Shown piece by piece: positions 1 through 12,900 of a stretch of DNA of 64,000 nucleotides (position 1 is the stretch's first letter; each line of letters opens with the position of its first letter). Under the pieces are notes generated by a model. It had not been told where the DNA came from. It was given only the letters and a program-made list of their open reading frames with translations, and did no database searches. The translations under genes and the position numbers were made by a program. This DNA comes from Polytrichum commune. Taxonomy: Eukaryota > Streptophyta > Polytrichopsida > Polytrichales > Polytrichaceae. Where the stretch lies: the NCBI GenBank assembly GCA_950295325.1, contig OX485805.1:10726501-10790500 (forward strand), given 5' to 3'.

Positions 1-489
1 CCATGTTTGGCAAGCTTGAGGTGTATGCGTCCGATAAGGTTAAGATTCTAAGAACCATGAAGGCTAAGTAATTTAGGGAAAGTTCCGTTCACAAGGCCGA
101 TTAGGGTTTTGAGCCGCTCTAAGCATCCAAGGACACTCTGTCACGAGTATAAGGAGCTGGAGTCCTTTCTACAGAGTATCTCATTCCTCCATGGGGATTT
201 CTCTCTGTGCCGGCACTGCCGAGTGCTCTCTCTATTGCTCTTCCGCTTTTTCTCTTCCGCTTCTGCTACATTCATCTTGATTTGCTATCTACATTTGGGT
301 GCGAAGAGGAGTTTCTGCTTGATGTGGGACAGTGGGTGCTGCTAGCCTGCGAGGAGGTCGGTTTCGGCGGAGCGCGCACGGATCGCTCACCTACTTGCTG
401 CGTGCTGCTACCAGTTTGAACTTCGAAGGTCACTCCGTAATCGTCTACAGATCGCTCTTTAGCTTCCGGACTCGCCACAGGGTATGTCA
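1..489 (+). other. Leader region upstream of the hAT-type ORF; possible 5' UTR exon
   Basis: No convincing coding sequence is seen. The stretch is pyrimidine-rich at 220-270 and ends with a plausible 5' splice site (CAGG followed by GTATGT at 482). It lies directly before a minisatellite and the transposase ORF starting at 1293, with a candidate acceptor (CTAG/ATTAG) just before that ORF. I infer a non-coding first exon and a repeat-filled intron, but no transcript supports this. Short ORFs here are chance frames. Confidence 0.3.
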
Positions 490-1260
490 CCGATTCGATT
501 TTGTGTCGAATCTGTTCAAAGTTCAAAGTTCAAAGTTCAAAGTTCACAAAAGTTGATATTTTGAGTCAAATTTGTTCAGAGTTCAGAGTTCAGAGTCATC
601 GAGTTCATGAAAGTTTTGATTTTGAGTCGAATCTGAGTTCAAAGTTCAGAGTTCACGAAAGTTGATAGGGTGTATCGAATCTGTTCAGAGTTCAGAGTTC
701 AGAGTTAAAATTTTGAGTCGAATTTGAGTTCAGAGTTGATATTTTGAGTCGACTCTGAGTTCAGAGTTCAAAGTTGATGTTTTGAATCGAATATGAGTTC
801 ACGAAAGTTGATATTTTGTCGAATCTGAGTTCAGAGTTCACGAAAGTTGATAGGGTGTCGAATCTTTTCAGAGTTCAGAGTTCACAAAAGTTGATATTTT
901 GAGTCGATTCTATTCAGAGTTCAGAGTTCAGATTCATCGAGTTCACGAAAGTTGATAGGGTGTGTCGAATCTGTTCAGAGTTCAGAGTTCAGAGTTAAAA
1001 TTTTGAGTCGAATCTGAGTTCAGAGTTCAGAGTTGATATTTTGAGTCGAATTTGAGTTCAAAGTTGATATTTTGAATCGACTCTGAGTTCTGAGTTCTGA
1101 GTTGATGTTTTGAGTCGAATCTGAGTTCAGAGTTCACGAAAGTTGATAGGGTGTCGAATCTGTTCAGAGTTCAGAGTTCACGAAAGTTGATATTTTGAGT
1201 CAAATCTGATGTAGAATTTCATTATCGCCAACCTGATCAGAGTGCAGAGTTCATGAAATT
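490..1260. repeat. AGAGTTC-based minisatellite
   Basis: The heptamer AGAGTTC (also AAAGTTC) recurs dozens of times. It is arranged in a higher-order unit of about 45-70 bp that also contains CACGAAAGTTGATA and TTTTGAGTCGAATCTGA. The array is degenerate, with changing copy number per unit, as expected for replication slippage plus decay. It would lie inside the first intron if the upstream leader is spliced. Confidence 0.85.
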
Positions 1261-1292
1261 TTCTTACATGAAATGTGGGCTAGGAATTAGGA

Positions 1293-3522
1293 ATGGCAAA
1301 ACGACAAAGATCCTTAAAGGAGCATTTTGTGACCACTCCTCGAAATATTGACATAGATGATTTAGCATCTGAAACATGTGCATTGGATGATTTACCCTCT
1401 TCTCAACTTCCAAATGCACAAGGTATATGGAAAGACCAATGGTATAGCCAATTTGATTGGCTAGATTTTTCTCCCAATTCGGGAAGAGTGTGTTGTAAAA
1501 TCTGCAAGGAGAAGGGTGGACGTTCGGTATATGCCAAGGAGGGATCCAAAAATCTAAAGGTAAGTGCATTTCATGATCATGCATGTTCTAGTGAACATAA
1601 AAAACTTTGTTGGGCTTTACAAAGTGGTGGTAAAGTGTTGGAGAAGGCGATCAAACAAGGGCAACGTGCATGTGATGAATCATTGTCATCATTGTTTTAT
1701 GCTGCCTATTTTATAGGTAAGTAATCTCTCCCTTATGCAAAATTTCTTTCTTTGTGTTCATTGCTTGCTAGTGTAAAGGCTCCTATCACTGCATCTTTGT
1801 ATCATGATGAAAAATCATGTGCTGATTTAATTACATGTATGTCTAATGTCATAAAAAAAAATCATATGTAGGGTTCAAAATTCTCCTTTCTATAGTATCA
1901 TGATTGATGAATCTACGGACATAAGTGTTACCGGTCATCTTGTTGTATTTGCTACAATTATAGAGGAAGGTGTGCCTTTGACTATCTTTTTAGGTTTGTT
2001 AGAGATTGAGGGTGGAAAAAAAGATACTAGTATTATTTTTGAATGTTTAGTCAATCATTTAAAGATTTGGGAACTTGATGTATGCAAGTGTGTAGCATTT
2101 GGTAATGATGGTGCAAGCACCATGATGGGATCTCATGGTGGAGTAGCAACAAGATTGAAAAACAACCTAAACCCATTCATTTTGTCTTGTCATTGTGTTG
2201 CTCATAGGACTAATCTAGCTTCACTTGATGCATCTAAAGCACCAGATTGCAAGGTAATATCCAATGAGGTTGACACGATTTTGAATGCAATTGCTTCTTT
2301 CTTTAATATGTCATGTAAACGTAAACATGCACTCACAACCTTGCAAACAATATTTTTTTATGCTAAAAAAATAATGAAACGGCATCATAAGATACGATGG
2401 CTTAGTAGGTGCCAGGCTGTGACTACCTTATGTGATTCATTAGAATCCATTTTGTCTTTTTTTCCTGATGACAAAAAAAACCTTGGTCAAATGAAGTTTG
2501 TTTTAGCCAAGTTAAAACAATTTAAATACATCTACATTTTGTATTTTCTAGCTGATATCTTATATTCCTTAGCATTGTTATCAAAGATTTTTCAAAACAA
2601 ATTTGTGGATGTCACAACTATTGGTAGTATTATCAGAACCGAAATAGCACAAATTAGAATGTTGTTTATTGTTGAGCAAACTGATTTGAATGCTTCTACA
2701 TTTAACGAAAACACTGGCTATCATGTTATTCCCGAATATGGCCCTCTTGGGGGTCATCTCCAAAAGCTTTCAAGTGAAATTCATGGAAAAATGTATCATG
2801 ATTTTGAAATGGACCGGTCTAGATTAGGAGATGACCTTGAGGAAGCACTTAAATTCCAACATGCCTTTGCGGAAGCTGTTTGTGCAGGCTTGGATGCTAG
2901 ATTTGTAGATAATGATCTTATTTCATGTTTTAAAATCTTAAATCCTACTAATATGCCTTCAAAGCAGATAGGCCTCCAAAATTGGGGGGTGGTTGAGTTG
3001 AAGAAATTACTAGCACACTATGGGCATGATCGCTCCCAAGAAGGTTCAAAATTTCCCCCCTTCATTGATGTGATGGCTTGCAAGCGTGAATTTCTAGCTT
3101 TCAAATTGCAAGCCACCACTGAATGGGAAGATAAGACTTGTAGAGATTTATGGGGCATGATCACATGGAATCATTCTTTGCAAACCCGATATCCTAATTT
3201 GCTTGTCCTTGTTGATTTGGCTAGAGTACAATGTGTATCGACATCCACTTGTGAAAGGGCGTTTAGTGTCCAAAATTTAATAAAAACACGAGTGAGAAAT
3301 AGACTTGGAAGTAAAAATTTAAAAGCTATGCTTAGAATTGCTTTAGAGGGACCAAATGAGAACATTGATAATATTATTGAAGAGGCAATTCCTTTGTGGA
3401 AAAGTGGAACTAAATACCGGTTTTTATATGCTAATCCTTCATTTTATGTGTCTTCGGGAAGTGATGCATCTTGTTCAGTAAGTTCAACTATGTTTTCTAA
3501 TTCTGAGGATACGAATATCTAA
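1293..3522 (+). pseudogene. hAT superfamily transposase with N-terminal zinc finger (ZNF862/KIAA1586-like), decayed
   Basis: The first segment (1293-1724) encodes a TTF/BED-like zinc finger (CCKIC, then H...C...H). The coding sense continues through an in-frame TAA at 1722-1724, where CAA for Gln is the probable ancestor, to an A-run near 1852-1860. There the frame shifts by one. The second segment (1900-3522, 540 aa) is uninterrupted. It starts with IDESTDIS (probable catalytic Asp), then FGNDGAST, a CHCVAHRTNL motif, a WEDKTCRDLWG motif, and a C-terminal hAT dimerisation region with STSTCERAFSVQNLIKTRVRN. Family knowledge: such proteins are hAT transposases or domesticated relatives with RNase H-like catalytic cores. 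The single stop and single slip suggest recent inactivation. A GTAAGT donor at 1717 could be read as an intron, but the sequence after it continues the protein family in frame. Terminal repeats were not located. Confidence 0.82.
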
Positions 3523-4984
3523 GAGATGAATGTATTGTTGTACTAACTAGCCTCTTAATAATGTATGAACCCTTTTTGGATTTATACATTTTTTCAAGGC
3601 TAAATCCTTGGCCCCAAGTTGGTGGGGGCTTGGCAAGGTTCAAATCCTTCCAAGGATACTTGGATTTTATATCAACACAAATATACCCATTTAAAAGCAT
3701 AATACCAATTTTTTTTAATATTACAAAAAACAAATCCGACATACAATACAAATCGTCGGAAATATACCGAATTGAAATTCACAAAATCGGAAAATTACCG
3801 AATGAGAAAGTTAAATATCGGAATTTAACCGACAAAAAAAATTGGATTTAGGTAGCTTCCGATCAAAAAAATAAAAATTCGAATCTTTTCATAAAAGATC
3901 GGAAATCTACCGATTTTTTCAAAAAACTCCCCGGACTCTGATTAGGAGATGTAGGAACTTGGTAGAGTAACATGAGTAACTAGGTACTAAAGTAACAATG
4001 TTCCTAGAAATGCCTACAAAGTTGAATAATTTATGAGTTGAATCAATGCTAAATGTTGACTTTGCAAACCTTGAAGGGTATGTGTATCTACCAAGTTTCA
4101 CTTGCCCACAAACGCTAGCCAAAGGGCCTTGACATTTGTCACCTTCTGCTGAGTATCTAGGCTGAGGCTTAGATGACACCACTGGTGAAAGTGGTACATC
4201 TACCAAAATCCCAAATATTAGGACACATGTGACTGTGAAAGTCACTTGTGTTTGATCAGGGATCTACAATGGACGACAGAGGATGCCCATGGTGATTCTA
4301 CTGTGGGTAAATTAAGGAAGACATGCCTAATTTAGTTACTTGTCTTAATCAAATACCTATATTTGAGTGGTATGTGTGGTTTGGTGCAGCTCCGAGAACG
4401 GATACTGAAAAAACATGTTCTTAACTGACATAAATTTGAGACTACATGTGCTTCAAATATGATAACCATTTTAGGTTCAATAGTGAACATAATTTCATGG
4501 ACCTATATACGACCATTTAATGAACATGAAAATCTTCACGTTGATCTAATGAGTAAGATATTCAAATGGAATAGAGAGGCGATGAACTTTAGGGTGTATC
4601 GGATAGCCTCTCATTACATCTCACAAAATAACCCATGAAACATTATTATGGCCGGTTTAGACTACAATGAAGAAGTGCACTGGTCAGTGAAGAATTTCTA
4701 CCCAAGCCGAGATTGTTTGAAGCAATGGTTGGTACAACGGACAATATGAAAAAACCTCATGTTGGAGTTCTCGGTAGGTCAAGTGTCTTGTCCGAGGGTT
4801 TGAAGTTGCCCAATATGTTTGACCTCCGGAGAACTCGCCTAGCCAAAAGTGTTGTCATATTGATAATCATGTCATTTCTCATATATGTTTGAAATTTTCC
4901 ACTAAAAAAGTCTTGACCCATCTCGTAGCCGATCATAATGCTCCACTCCCCTAAATTTTGTGACCGGTGCACTTGTTCGTTGTC
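3523..4984. other. No gene recognised
   Basis: No coding sequence is supported. The stretch 3730-3925 has repeated short CGG/CCGA-type motifs (ATCGGAAA, TACCGA) in an A-rich background. They look like degenerate subterminal repeats of a DNA transposon, possibly linked to the upstream transposase, but I found no matching inverted end. Confidence 0.3.
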
Positions 4985-5500
4985 GTCTAAACCAAACTTA
5001 GTCCGGGTGATGGTTTTGAGACTCACATGTGTCACACCAAAAGTAGCAACATAAGATATAAGTCCCATCTCAATGAACCCCCAACTTCTTTTAAGTCATG
5101 ATGTTTTATTAATGCAATTTTCTTGAGTGAGCATAGCATTGGCCGCCTCAAGGGTCCATCCCACGGCCTTAGCCACACATGCTCTTAAGGACTTCCCTCT
5201 TGAAACCTTAGTTATGGCCGTTGATTCTTCACTAGTGCTCGTCACCTCGCTGAAGTTGTGACTTGTTGACTCCATGTGATGAGTACACAAGTGTTAAAAA
5301 ACACTCATTACTCTCATCACTTAGCGTTACATCATCTTCCGTAATTCTTTGCCATTCACTCCCAAGTTCATTCATTCTTCGCCATGGCACCCTTAAGTGC
5401 TTGATTACAATCCCAACAACTTAACTACAAGTCCCCCCCCCTTGATATCACCTTATGATGCCTTGTAGTCAACCCCCTAGCTAAATGCTCATTACCTAAT
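4985..5500 (+). repeat. Dispersed repeat family R1, copy 1
   Basis: Shares ordered blocks with 19,190-19,690 in the same orientation: CTTAGTCCGGGTGATGG, then TGAGACTCACATGT, then a block around CCACGGCCTTAGCCACACATG and CTCTTAAGGAC, then CAAGTGTTAAAAAACACT. The two copies are well diverged and contain indels. No protein is visible in either. Probably an old non-autonomous transposon or LTR fragment; the class is unknown. Confidence 0.6.
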
Positions 5501-5529
5501 TAGCATTAGGTAATATTCTTATTAACAAA

Positions 5530-6929
5530 CTATGACCCAATCTAATGTCCCAGCTGTCCCATCTTATGATAGGGGGGTCGGGCGGGAAGGAGTGCTACTC
5601 TCAGTTTTTGAGTAGAGTCGCCGAGAGGCTGCCGGACGATCACCAAGAGGCTGCCGGAGGTCAGGCCGGGGATGGATAGGTTGAAGTAGCATGACTGTTG
5701 CTCCCTCATCCACCCCTCCCTCTCCACCCACCTCCTCGATGATCTGAAAGGCCAACCTCCCCCCGCATCCGCCCACAACACCACCATATAAGTTGTACCC
5801 ACTGCACTTCTTAGTTCACTCCTACTGAGAGCTTTGTTCTTGCAACCAACACTTCCCCTGAGAGCTTTGTCTTGCGACCATCACTTCTCCTGAGAGCTTT
5901 TCTTGCGATCAGCACTTCTTTTGAGAACTTTTCCCCTGCGACCAGCAACGACTCCGGAGCGCCAGTAGTCTAGGAGAGATCTTGTGCAGGGATTAGAGAG
6001 TGATAGCTAGTTCGTCGAAAGCACACATCTCGCAGCACAAGCAGATCGTGAAAAGAATGTTAACAGATTGAGAGATAGCCACCACTTGATCACATCAGAG
6101 ATAGCCTTGGCAACACAGATTTCGTGATAAACAATAGAAACAGATCTTTAGGGAAGACAGTAGATGAGATATTGACACAAGCAGATCACACCAGAGATAG
6201 GTCGAACAACTTAGGATGAGTCAGAATAGAGAATGATCTTAGCATATGAGGGATGGAGACATAGAAATGAGGTTATAGATCTGTAGTGTGGATCTCGCTG
6301 CCAACCGGCCATATCTCAAACTCAATCGGTCCATCTATTAGCACCTGCCAGGGAGTATCGAGAGACAATCACCAAAGGAACCACTGCTTGAACTGCAACC
6401 GGCTATTTCTCAAACTCAATCGATCCATATGTAAGCACCTGCCGGGAGTACCGAGGGAAATCGCCGAAGGAACCACGGTCTAGAACTGCAACTTGCCGCC
6501 GATCTGCTGCCGAAGTTACCACCGATCCGCCACCAAAGTTGCCGCCGATCCGCCGCCGAAGTTGCCGCGAACTGCCGCCGCCGCAAACTGCCGCCGGAGT
6601 CGCTGCCGCCGCCAGCACCTATACCAAGGTAATAATTCTAACTCCCACAAAACACAGTAGCTTTCCACTTAGCCACATAGTGCACACACAAACACACATA
6701 ATTTCACAAATAAAAATCTCATTCTAGATTATATTAGTTCTTCACTTAGATTGCACACATACAATAGCCCATTAGGCACATAGTGCACACACAAACACAC
6801 ATAATTTCACAAATAAAAATCTCATTCTAGATCATATTAGTTCTTCACTTAGATTGCACACACATAATAGCCCATTAGGCACATAGCATTTTTCAATTTC
6901 TAGTAGTAGAAGTAGGTTAGTTAGGAAAA
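5530..6929 (+). other. Leader of the non-LTR element with internal duplications
   Basis: No ORF is supported. Segment 5815-5945 repeats a short block (GAGAGCTTT followed by TTGCGACCA and CACTTCT) three or four times. Segment 6300-6480 repeats a block around TCAAACTCAATCG and AGCACCTGCC twice. Segment 6672-6878 is a tandem duplication of about 104 bp, nearly identical between copies. GCCGCC-rich sequence at 6480-6620 precedes it. Tandemly duplicated leaders are common in LINEs and may contain the internal promoter. Assignment to the element is inferred from position. Confidence 0.45.
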
Positions 6930-8796
6930 ATGAAGGTTGCTCATGCAACCTACATTACTCTTGTTTTTTGGCTCACAGCCACCTCATATTGGATAAACTC
7001 TCATGGTGCACACTCTCACACATTATATGCATGCTTTTTCCCTACAATCAACATCCAAACAGGCCCACAACTTAATTTGTGGAATGGAGTTGAAATAGGG
7101 GTAATAAACTTTACTCTCTCTCCACAACAACTTTGCCACTTACTTAAAAATTGTACTTGTAACCATATGTCTTCATCCGCCAATGTTGCCGCCACTACTA
7201 GGAAACTTTTTGGGCAAGAAAATGATAATATGGATATTGTGGCGAATGGTCAAAAACGGCAAGTCGGGGTAATGATTGTGTCAAGTCAAAAGAAGGCTAA
7301 GGGGAAAGAAATCGCCCCCCAATGCCCCCCCTTTTGACTTGGATACCATGCACTCAATGCACTAGCATATGACAATGGTGAAACATTAGAACCTACTCTC
7401 TCAGTTAGTCAACTTGTGAAATTTGGGATGGAACAGAATGAGGCATTAGAACACTTAGAGGCTGTCCCTTCATTTCCATACATTCCCCAAGAAGCTTGGC
7501 CTTCTAAGAGAATGGATGGAAAAGAGGGCAGGCATTTCAACCTTACTCAAGTTCCGTTTGATGTTGAGGTTGATGAAAATGGATTTGCTCTAGATTACCA
7601 AATTGCCATAGCATTTGAACTATGTGATCGAAATCTAACAAAAGATGAAATCTATGCAAAAACGGAGGCTAGACTGGAAAAAATGAACATTCAACTAGGT
7701 GAAATGCTAGGTGAACCGATTGCTATCCTTTGTTTTCACGGCTCTAAAAGGTGGAGTGGAACAATCAAGCTCCACCTCAAGAATCCATTAAAAGATGCTA
7801 ATGACCTTCTACAAGGGACAAGATCATTTATCCTCAAATTGGACAACATTACCTATTGTGAGGAAAGGCCTTTAAGTCATTTGATTCAATAGCAATAGCA
7901 AGTTTACTCTCGGTGAAAATTTCTAGTCCAACACTCAAGGACAAGAAATGGTTCCAACTACATGAGAAGATAGTAAAAGATAGCTTCAAACGAGGATATG
8001 AGTTTGAAGTTACCAACGTACAAAAGAATGATAATGTAGAATTCGCTTGGATTAAAACCCCATCCCCGGACCAAACTAAGAAAATTAAAACTTACAAGAT
8101 TTCATTCTTTAATGAAATCATGGAAGTTAACTTTGCTAGTACTGAGAAACTTTCCGAGGATGACAAAGCTAGGAAAACTGCGGTGGTTTTAATTGCAAAG
8201 AACCTCAACAAAACCAAACAACCACTGCCTTAGAGGAGGGAATAAAGAAACTCTTTGGGGAGGAAAATGTAGCGGGTATTTTCTTCCGATTAGAAAAAGG
8301 GAAACATGTGGGATCATGCAATGTGCAATGTCTAAACGCAGCGGTTTACAAGAAATATGTGAAGCAAAATCACCTAATTTTTGGCAAATACATAGAATTT
8401 TCACCCCACCCCAAAAGCCTAGATGGAATTGACGCCCCCTCCCCAATAGAACTTACTAGACTAGGGTTTTCTGATGTGAACACCGCACTTGCCAACACAA
8501 TCCAAGCAATGGAGAACGTACCCTCAAAATGATACACAAAAGCGGACTTAAGCAAAATGGTGGAAGAGGCGGTAAATAAAGGGGTAGTAGTAATTCGGAA
8601 AGAAATGAGCCTCCTTAAAGAGGAAATTGTAGAAGAAGCAAGAATGTATGCAGATAAAGTCCAAGCAGAATCAAACCGCAACTCAAGAATTCAAATTGCA
8701 CTCCTCCAAAAACAAATGCGCATCACCCTCGAATCTCTCCAAGCCGATCACCCCGACACACCCGAAATTGAAGGCAATATGGACACGTCAAACTAG
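6930..8796 (+). pseudogene. Retrotransposon ORF1 (putative RNA-binding protein), frameshifted
   Basis: The coding sense passes through three frames: 6930-7337 and 7416-7892 in one, 7913-8233 in a second, and about 8221-8796 in a third. A TGA near 8530 (CGA is the probable ancestor) lies in the last segment. A C-run at 7314-7332 is a likely slip site. The second segment contains GSKRWSGTIKLHLKNP followed by a compact alpha/beta-like stretch. The third has an RRM-like pattern (AGIFFRLEKGKHVGS...), and its last 70 residues are charged and probably coiled coil. Position directly before ORF2 and the acidic or basic mix fit an ORF1 nucleic-acid-binding protein. No zinc knuckle is visible. The first segment (6930-7200) may not be part of the protein. 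Confidence 0.55.
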
Positions 8797-9260
8797 TTTT
8801 GACATTCGTAGCGTCAAGAAAAAATAAAATAAAAGTATATTTTTATACAAAAGTCAACGAAAACAAATTCAAATATTGTATAGTATTATTAAATACTATA
8901 AGTAAAAAATGTGTTTTTACACACGTAACATCAAGAATACATAAAATATAAGTATATTTATATACAAAATATAAAAACAAATACCGGATAGTATTACTAA
9001 ATACTATACGTATAAAACTAAATTTTACATACAAAACATCAAGTAAAAATAAAATAAAAATATACTTATATATAAAATACAATAAAAAACAATACAAAGA
9101 CCACATAGTATTCCTCAATACTATACGGACAAAACTAGTTCTGACATACGTAATATCAAAAACATATAATATAGGAATATATTCATATACAAAATACAAC
9201 AAACACCTATACAAATACCGTATAGTACTATCAAAGGATATATGTAAAATACACATAACA
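8797..9260 (+). repeat. Inter-ORF spacer: about four tandem units, each with a GTATAGTATT...AATACTATAC palindrome
   Basis: Units of roughly 100-120 bp recur. Each contains an inverted repeat of the form GTATAGTATT-2/4 nt-AATACTATAC, then an A-rich stretch and AACATCAA or a variant, then TATACAAAAT. The spacer is almost free of G and C. A long minus-strand open frame across it is only a product of the repetition. The palindromes would form short hairpins in the RNA between ORF1 and ORF2. Confidence 0.75.
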
Positions 9261-9902
9261 CCCATTCTAAACCCAAACAAAACTAACATAGTACTTACCA
9301 ATACCTCTCTAAGAATATAAACAAATAAAATTAAAACAAAGATGCCAATTAAACACACAATAAACAATACACAAACAAATAAACAACCGGTAACACACAA
9401 TAAAAAGACATTCACACAAATAAAAAGGCTACTCACAACTAATACAAAAATAATAACATCCACCAATCACCTTATAAAACACCAAACAAAACACCAAGTG
9501 GCCTCGGCCTACCGGCCTCGCCACAAAACAAAACAAATAATACACTCACACAAATCTCACTACAATCATTATATACACATTAAATGTAAATTTCATTCTA
9601 AATATAAACCTCAATCGATACATCGCATTCAACATAAAACGGCCTCGGCCTCCCGGCCTCGCCACAAAAATAAAAACAAATACCAAATCGCAAACAGCTG
9701 GACATCTAAGACAATAACAGACCACACACCTAGAGACAACACAAATACACACTTCTCAACCAAACAAATATCAAATAAAATACCCGCCTTACCTAACATT
9801 TTTACCACAACCAGATTCATACTTATCAAATATCTAAAAACAAACAAGAAAAAGCCAAAAACAATACAACTTCATGGGTACTACTTCATTAACAAACTAA
9901 CA

Positions 9903-9944
9903 CTATTAAAATGTGGAGATATAGAACCCAACCCCGGACCAATG
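9903..9944 (+). other. 2A-like ribosome-skipping motif in ORF2
   Basis: The peptide LLKCGDIEPNPGP followed directly by Met matches the 2A consensus D(V/I)ExNPGP-P except that Met replaces the final Pro. It lies about 200 residues into ORF2, between a low-complexity leader and the folded domains. Known biology: 2A-like sequences occur near the N-terminus of some non-LTR retrotransposon proteins in trypanosomes and invertebrates, where the ribosome skips the Gly-Pro bond. In this motif the last Gly-Pro pair is inside NPGP, so skipping would leave Pro-Met at the new N-terminus. Confidence 0.85.
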
Positions 9945-12900
9945 CCTGATATTTTACACACACATCCCGCTTCACACAAAAGAAGAGCCAAAGAATATTT
10001 TATTCCTAATACGATAAAACTGCAACCCGAATATCAACACATAGCTACCACATTTGCACCCATACTAAAACATAATCATCCACTACATCACCAAGCAACC
10101 ACTATGTATACATACTTACATCAATACATCCAAACACAAAGCCATTCCCCATCATCTCACATACTATACGCCTTAATCATTACTATAAGCCCCTCAATAA
10201 ACACATGTAACAATATTCTAGCCCAACCACACATTCACCATTTTAACGATATATGGACCAACACGCTTATCATTAGGCTAGCCAACCTTAACAACCCCCC
10301 CGGACGGCATATTCTAACACAACACCCATACACTACATTTGTAGAAAATAACCAAGACATAATACTCCCCAAAAATACTATTCATACTGAGCTATATGAA
10401 TTCATCCACAGCCAAGAAACCCCACCTACTCCAGCCACACTCCAAAGAAAATTCCCCTATCTTCCAGAAAAATTAATAACCGAATCCCTCCGTTGCTTAG
10501 AAAACATAAACGAATACTCACACCCGCCTCCACTCCCAAACATCCCTACACTAACCCTAAGAAACATCATAAATACCAACCATGAAACAAACATGATAAC
10601 TTGGAATGCCTCATCGCTTAACACAGCCTTACCAAATCTACAAAGCCTAATAAATTACTCCTTCAGAAACATTGCAATTATCAATATCCAAGAAACTAAA
10701 CTGACAGCTACTAAATCAACAAAATACATACAAAACTTATTCCCTGAATACAAACTTATTTTTAACAACACGCACGCCCTCACAAGATGTATACAACAAA
10801 GAATGCCTTACACCCCCGGAAGAGGTGGCCTACTCACACTTATTCATAATAAATACGCATTTACCGGAAACGTCACCAAGATCCCCTCACCAGCAAACAT
10901 CTCCCCATATTTACAACTAATAAAAATAAACAATCACCCACTCCTACCATGGCTAATCATACACATGTATATGCCCACACACTTAGAAGATATCCACCTC
11001 ATTCCCTACCTCAAAACCGCAATCACTAATCAAATCACTGCACACCCAAACCACACGCACATTCTATGTGGTGATTTTAACCGAGATATTGCACTCACTG
11101 GTAGGCAAAACTATAACAACAATACTCCACCACAAGAAGAAGATATACAATGGAAAAACTTCACCACAACCCTCAATCTAGAATATATTCCTACTGACAC
11201 TATCCTCTCTAGACAAGAAGGCTATAATTATACATCAACCAGCCTTATAGACGGCTTCTATATCAACTCACCAGACAATAGCAGATTCACCTCCACAACA
11301 AACACAAACATGAATCTAAACTCAGACCATTACCCAGTCACTCTACACATATCCCTAAACACACTTATAGCTAGACCCCTACTCCCCACGACTATCACAC
11401 CAACTAGAATACTAAATCCGATCCCCCCGGAAAACTTAGAAAAATTTAATATAGAATTTTTCGAAACATACTCCACGCAACTAAACGAATTAACCAAATT
11501 ACTAGCGGACCATAACTACCTCAACCCTGATCAATGGCAAGAAGCTTGTACAACACTAGACAATATTGCAGAAAAAATATCTGAAACCATTGAAAAACCT
11601 GCAAAGCAGCCCCAATACCATCCCTCACGAACAATACTGCACAGCAAGGTGGCTTCCTGCCACGAAAGCTATCAAAAAATGGAAAAAACACCTTGAAACA
11701 TATCACCTTATTAGAAAAACTATATACATTGCAAAAAACAACCCACACTGGCAAACCCACCCTATCCTAAATGAAATTCAAAACCACCAAAACGTGCAAA
11801 TTCCACACCCACCCACAATTGTCATCCCTCCTAATGAATGGATAGACATCATAGCTGCCATCGCAAAAACTGCTAATAAGGAAGCCAGAAAAATTACCAC
11901 AAAATATACCAAAGACTGTATTCTAAAAGCTGTATCAAAATACCGACAAATGTATGAAAAAAACCCCAAAAAAATAATTAGGAAAGTCTTCAAACACTCT
12001 GAAACTTCCCCCCTTGATTCAATCACGGATAGACAAAACAATATCCTAACCAACCCTGAAGATATTGCAAAAGAAATACACATCCAACAATCCATCAGTA
12101 ACCGCCCAACAGTACCCACATATCACTATCATAACACTCACCCACCATACTGCACATGTGGTGTTAGGCAATACCCATGGCACGACCTAGAAGGATTTAC
12201 AATTGATCAACGTGGTGAACCTCAAATTCCCCTGCACACATACTTTGACAAAGAAACATACGATTTCTGCCTTAAAAATCTAGGTAACAACAAAGCCCCG
12301 GGCCCAGACAAAATCTCTAATTCAATATTAAAAAATATGCCCCCATGATTTCACAAACTACTCTATTTATTCTTCAAACACTGCTACAAACAAAAGTAAA
12401 TTCCCGCATCATGGAAAACTAGTTTAACAGTTTTATTATATAAGAAAGGTGACCCGTCAAAACTTACCAACCACAGACCTATCGCACTAGCTAACATCAT
12501 ATATAAATTATACACAAGCACACTAACCTCTATCCTTTCAGCTTATGGAGAAAGATACCTAATACTGCATGACAGTCAAGAAGGATTCAGAGCCGAAAGA
12601 GGAACATCTAGGCAACTCCAACTTCTCATTGCAGCATTAGAAGATGCTAGACTTACGAACCAAGATATATACATCCTCTACATTGGTTTCAAAAATGCTT
12701 TCGGTTCCATTGACCATGCAAGACTTTTAGCCATAATGAAGGACCTTGGTTATCCAACTGACGTCATAAACCTCATCGGAAACATATATTCACAAGCATC
12801 TACCATATTTACTGGAGAACACTTTGGTAAAACCCTACCTATCCCCATTCAAAGAGGTACAATACAAGGAGACACTCTTAACCCATATTTATTTATAATA

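Noticed and set aside
1717-1871. Intron starting at GTAAGT within the hAT ORF
   Set aside because: The sequence after the donor continues the protein family in frame, and joining to the TAG acceptor near 1871 leads to a stop.
8843-9466. 207-codon minus-strand ORF
   Set aside because: It runs antisense to the palindromic spacer repeats and the ORF2 start; its repetitive hydrophobic sequence is an artefact of the tandem units.
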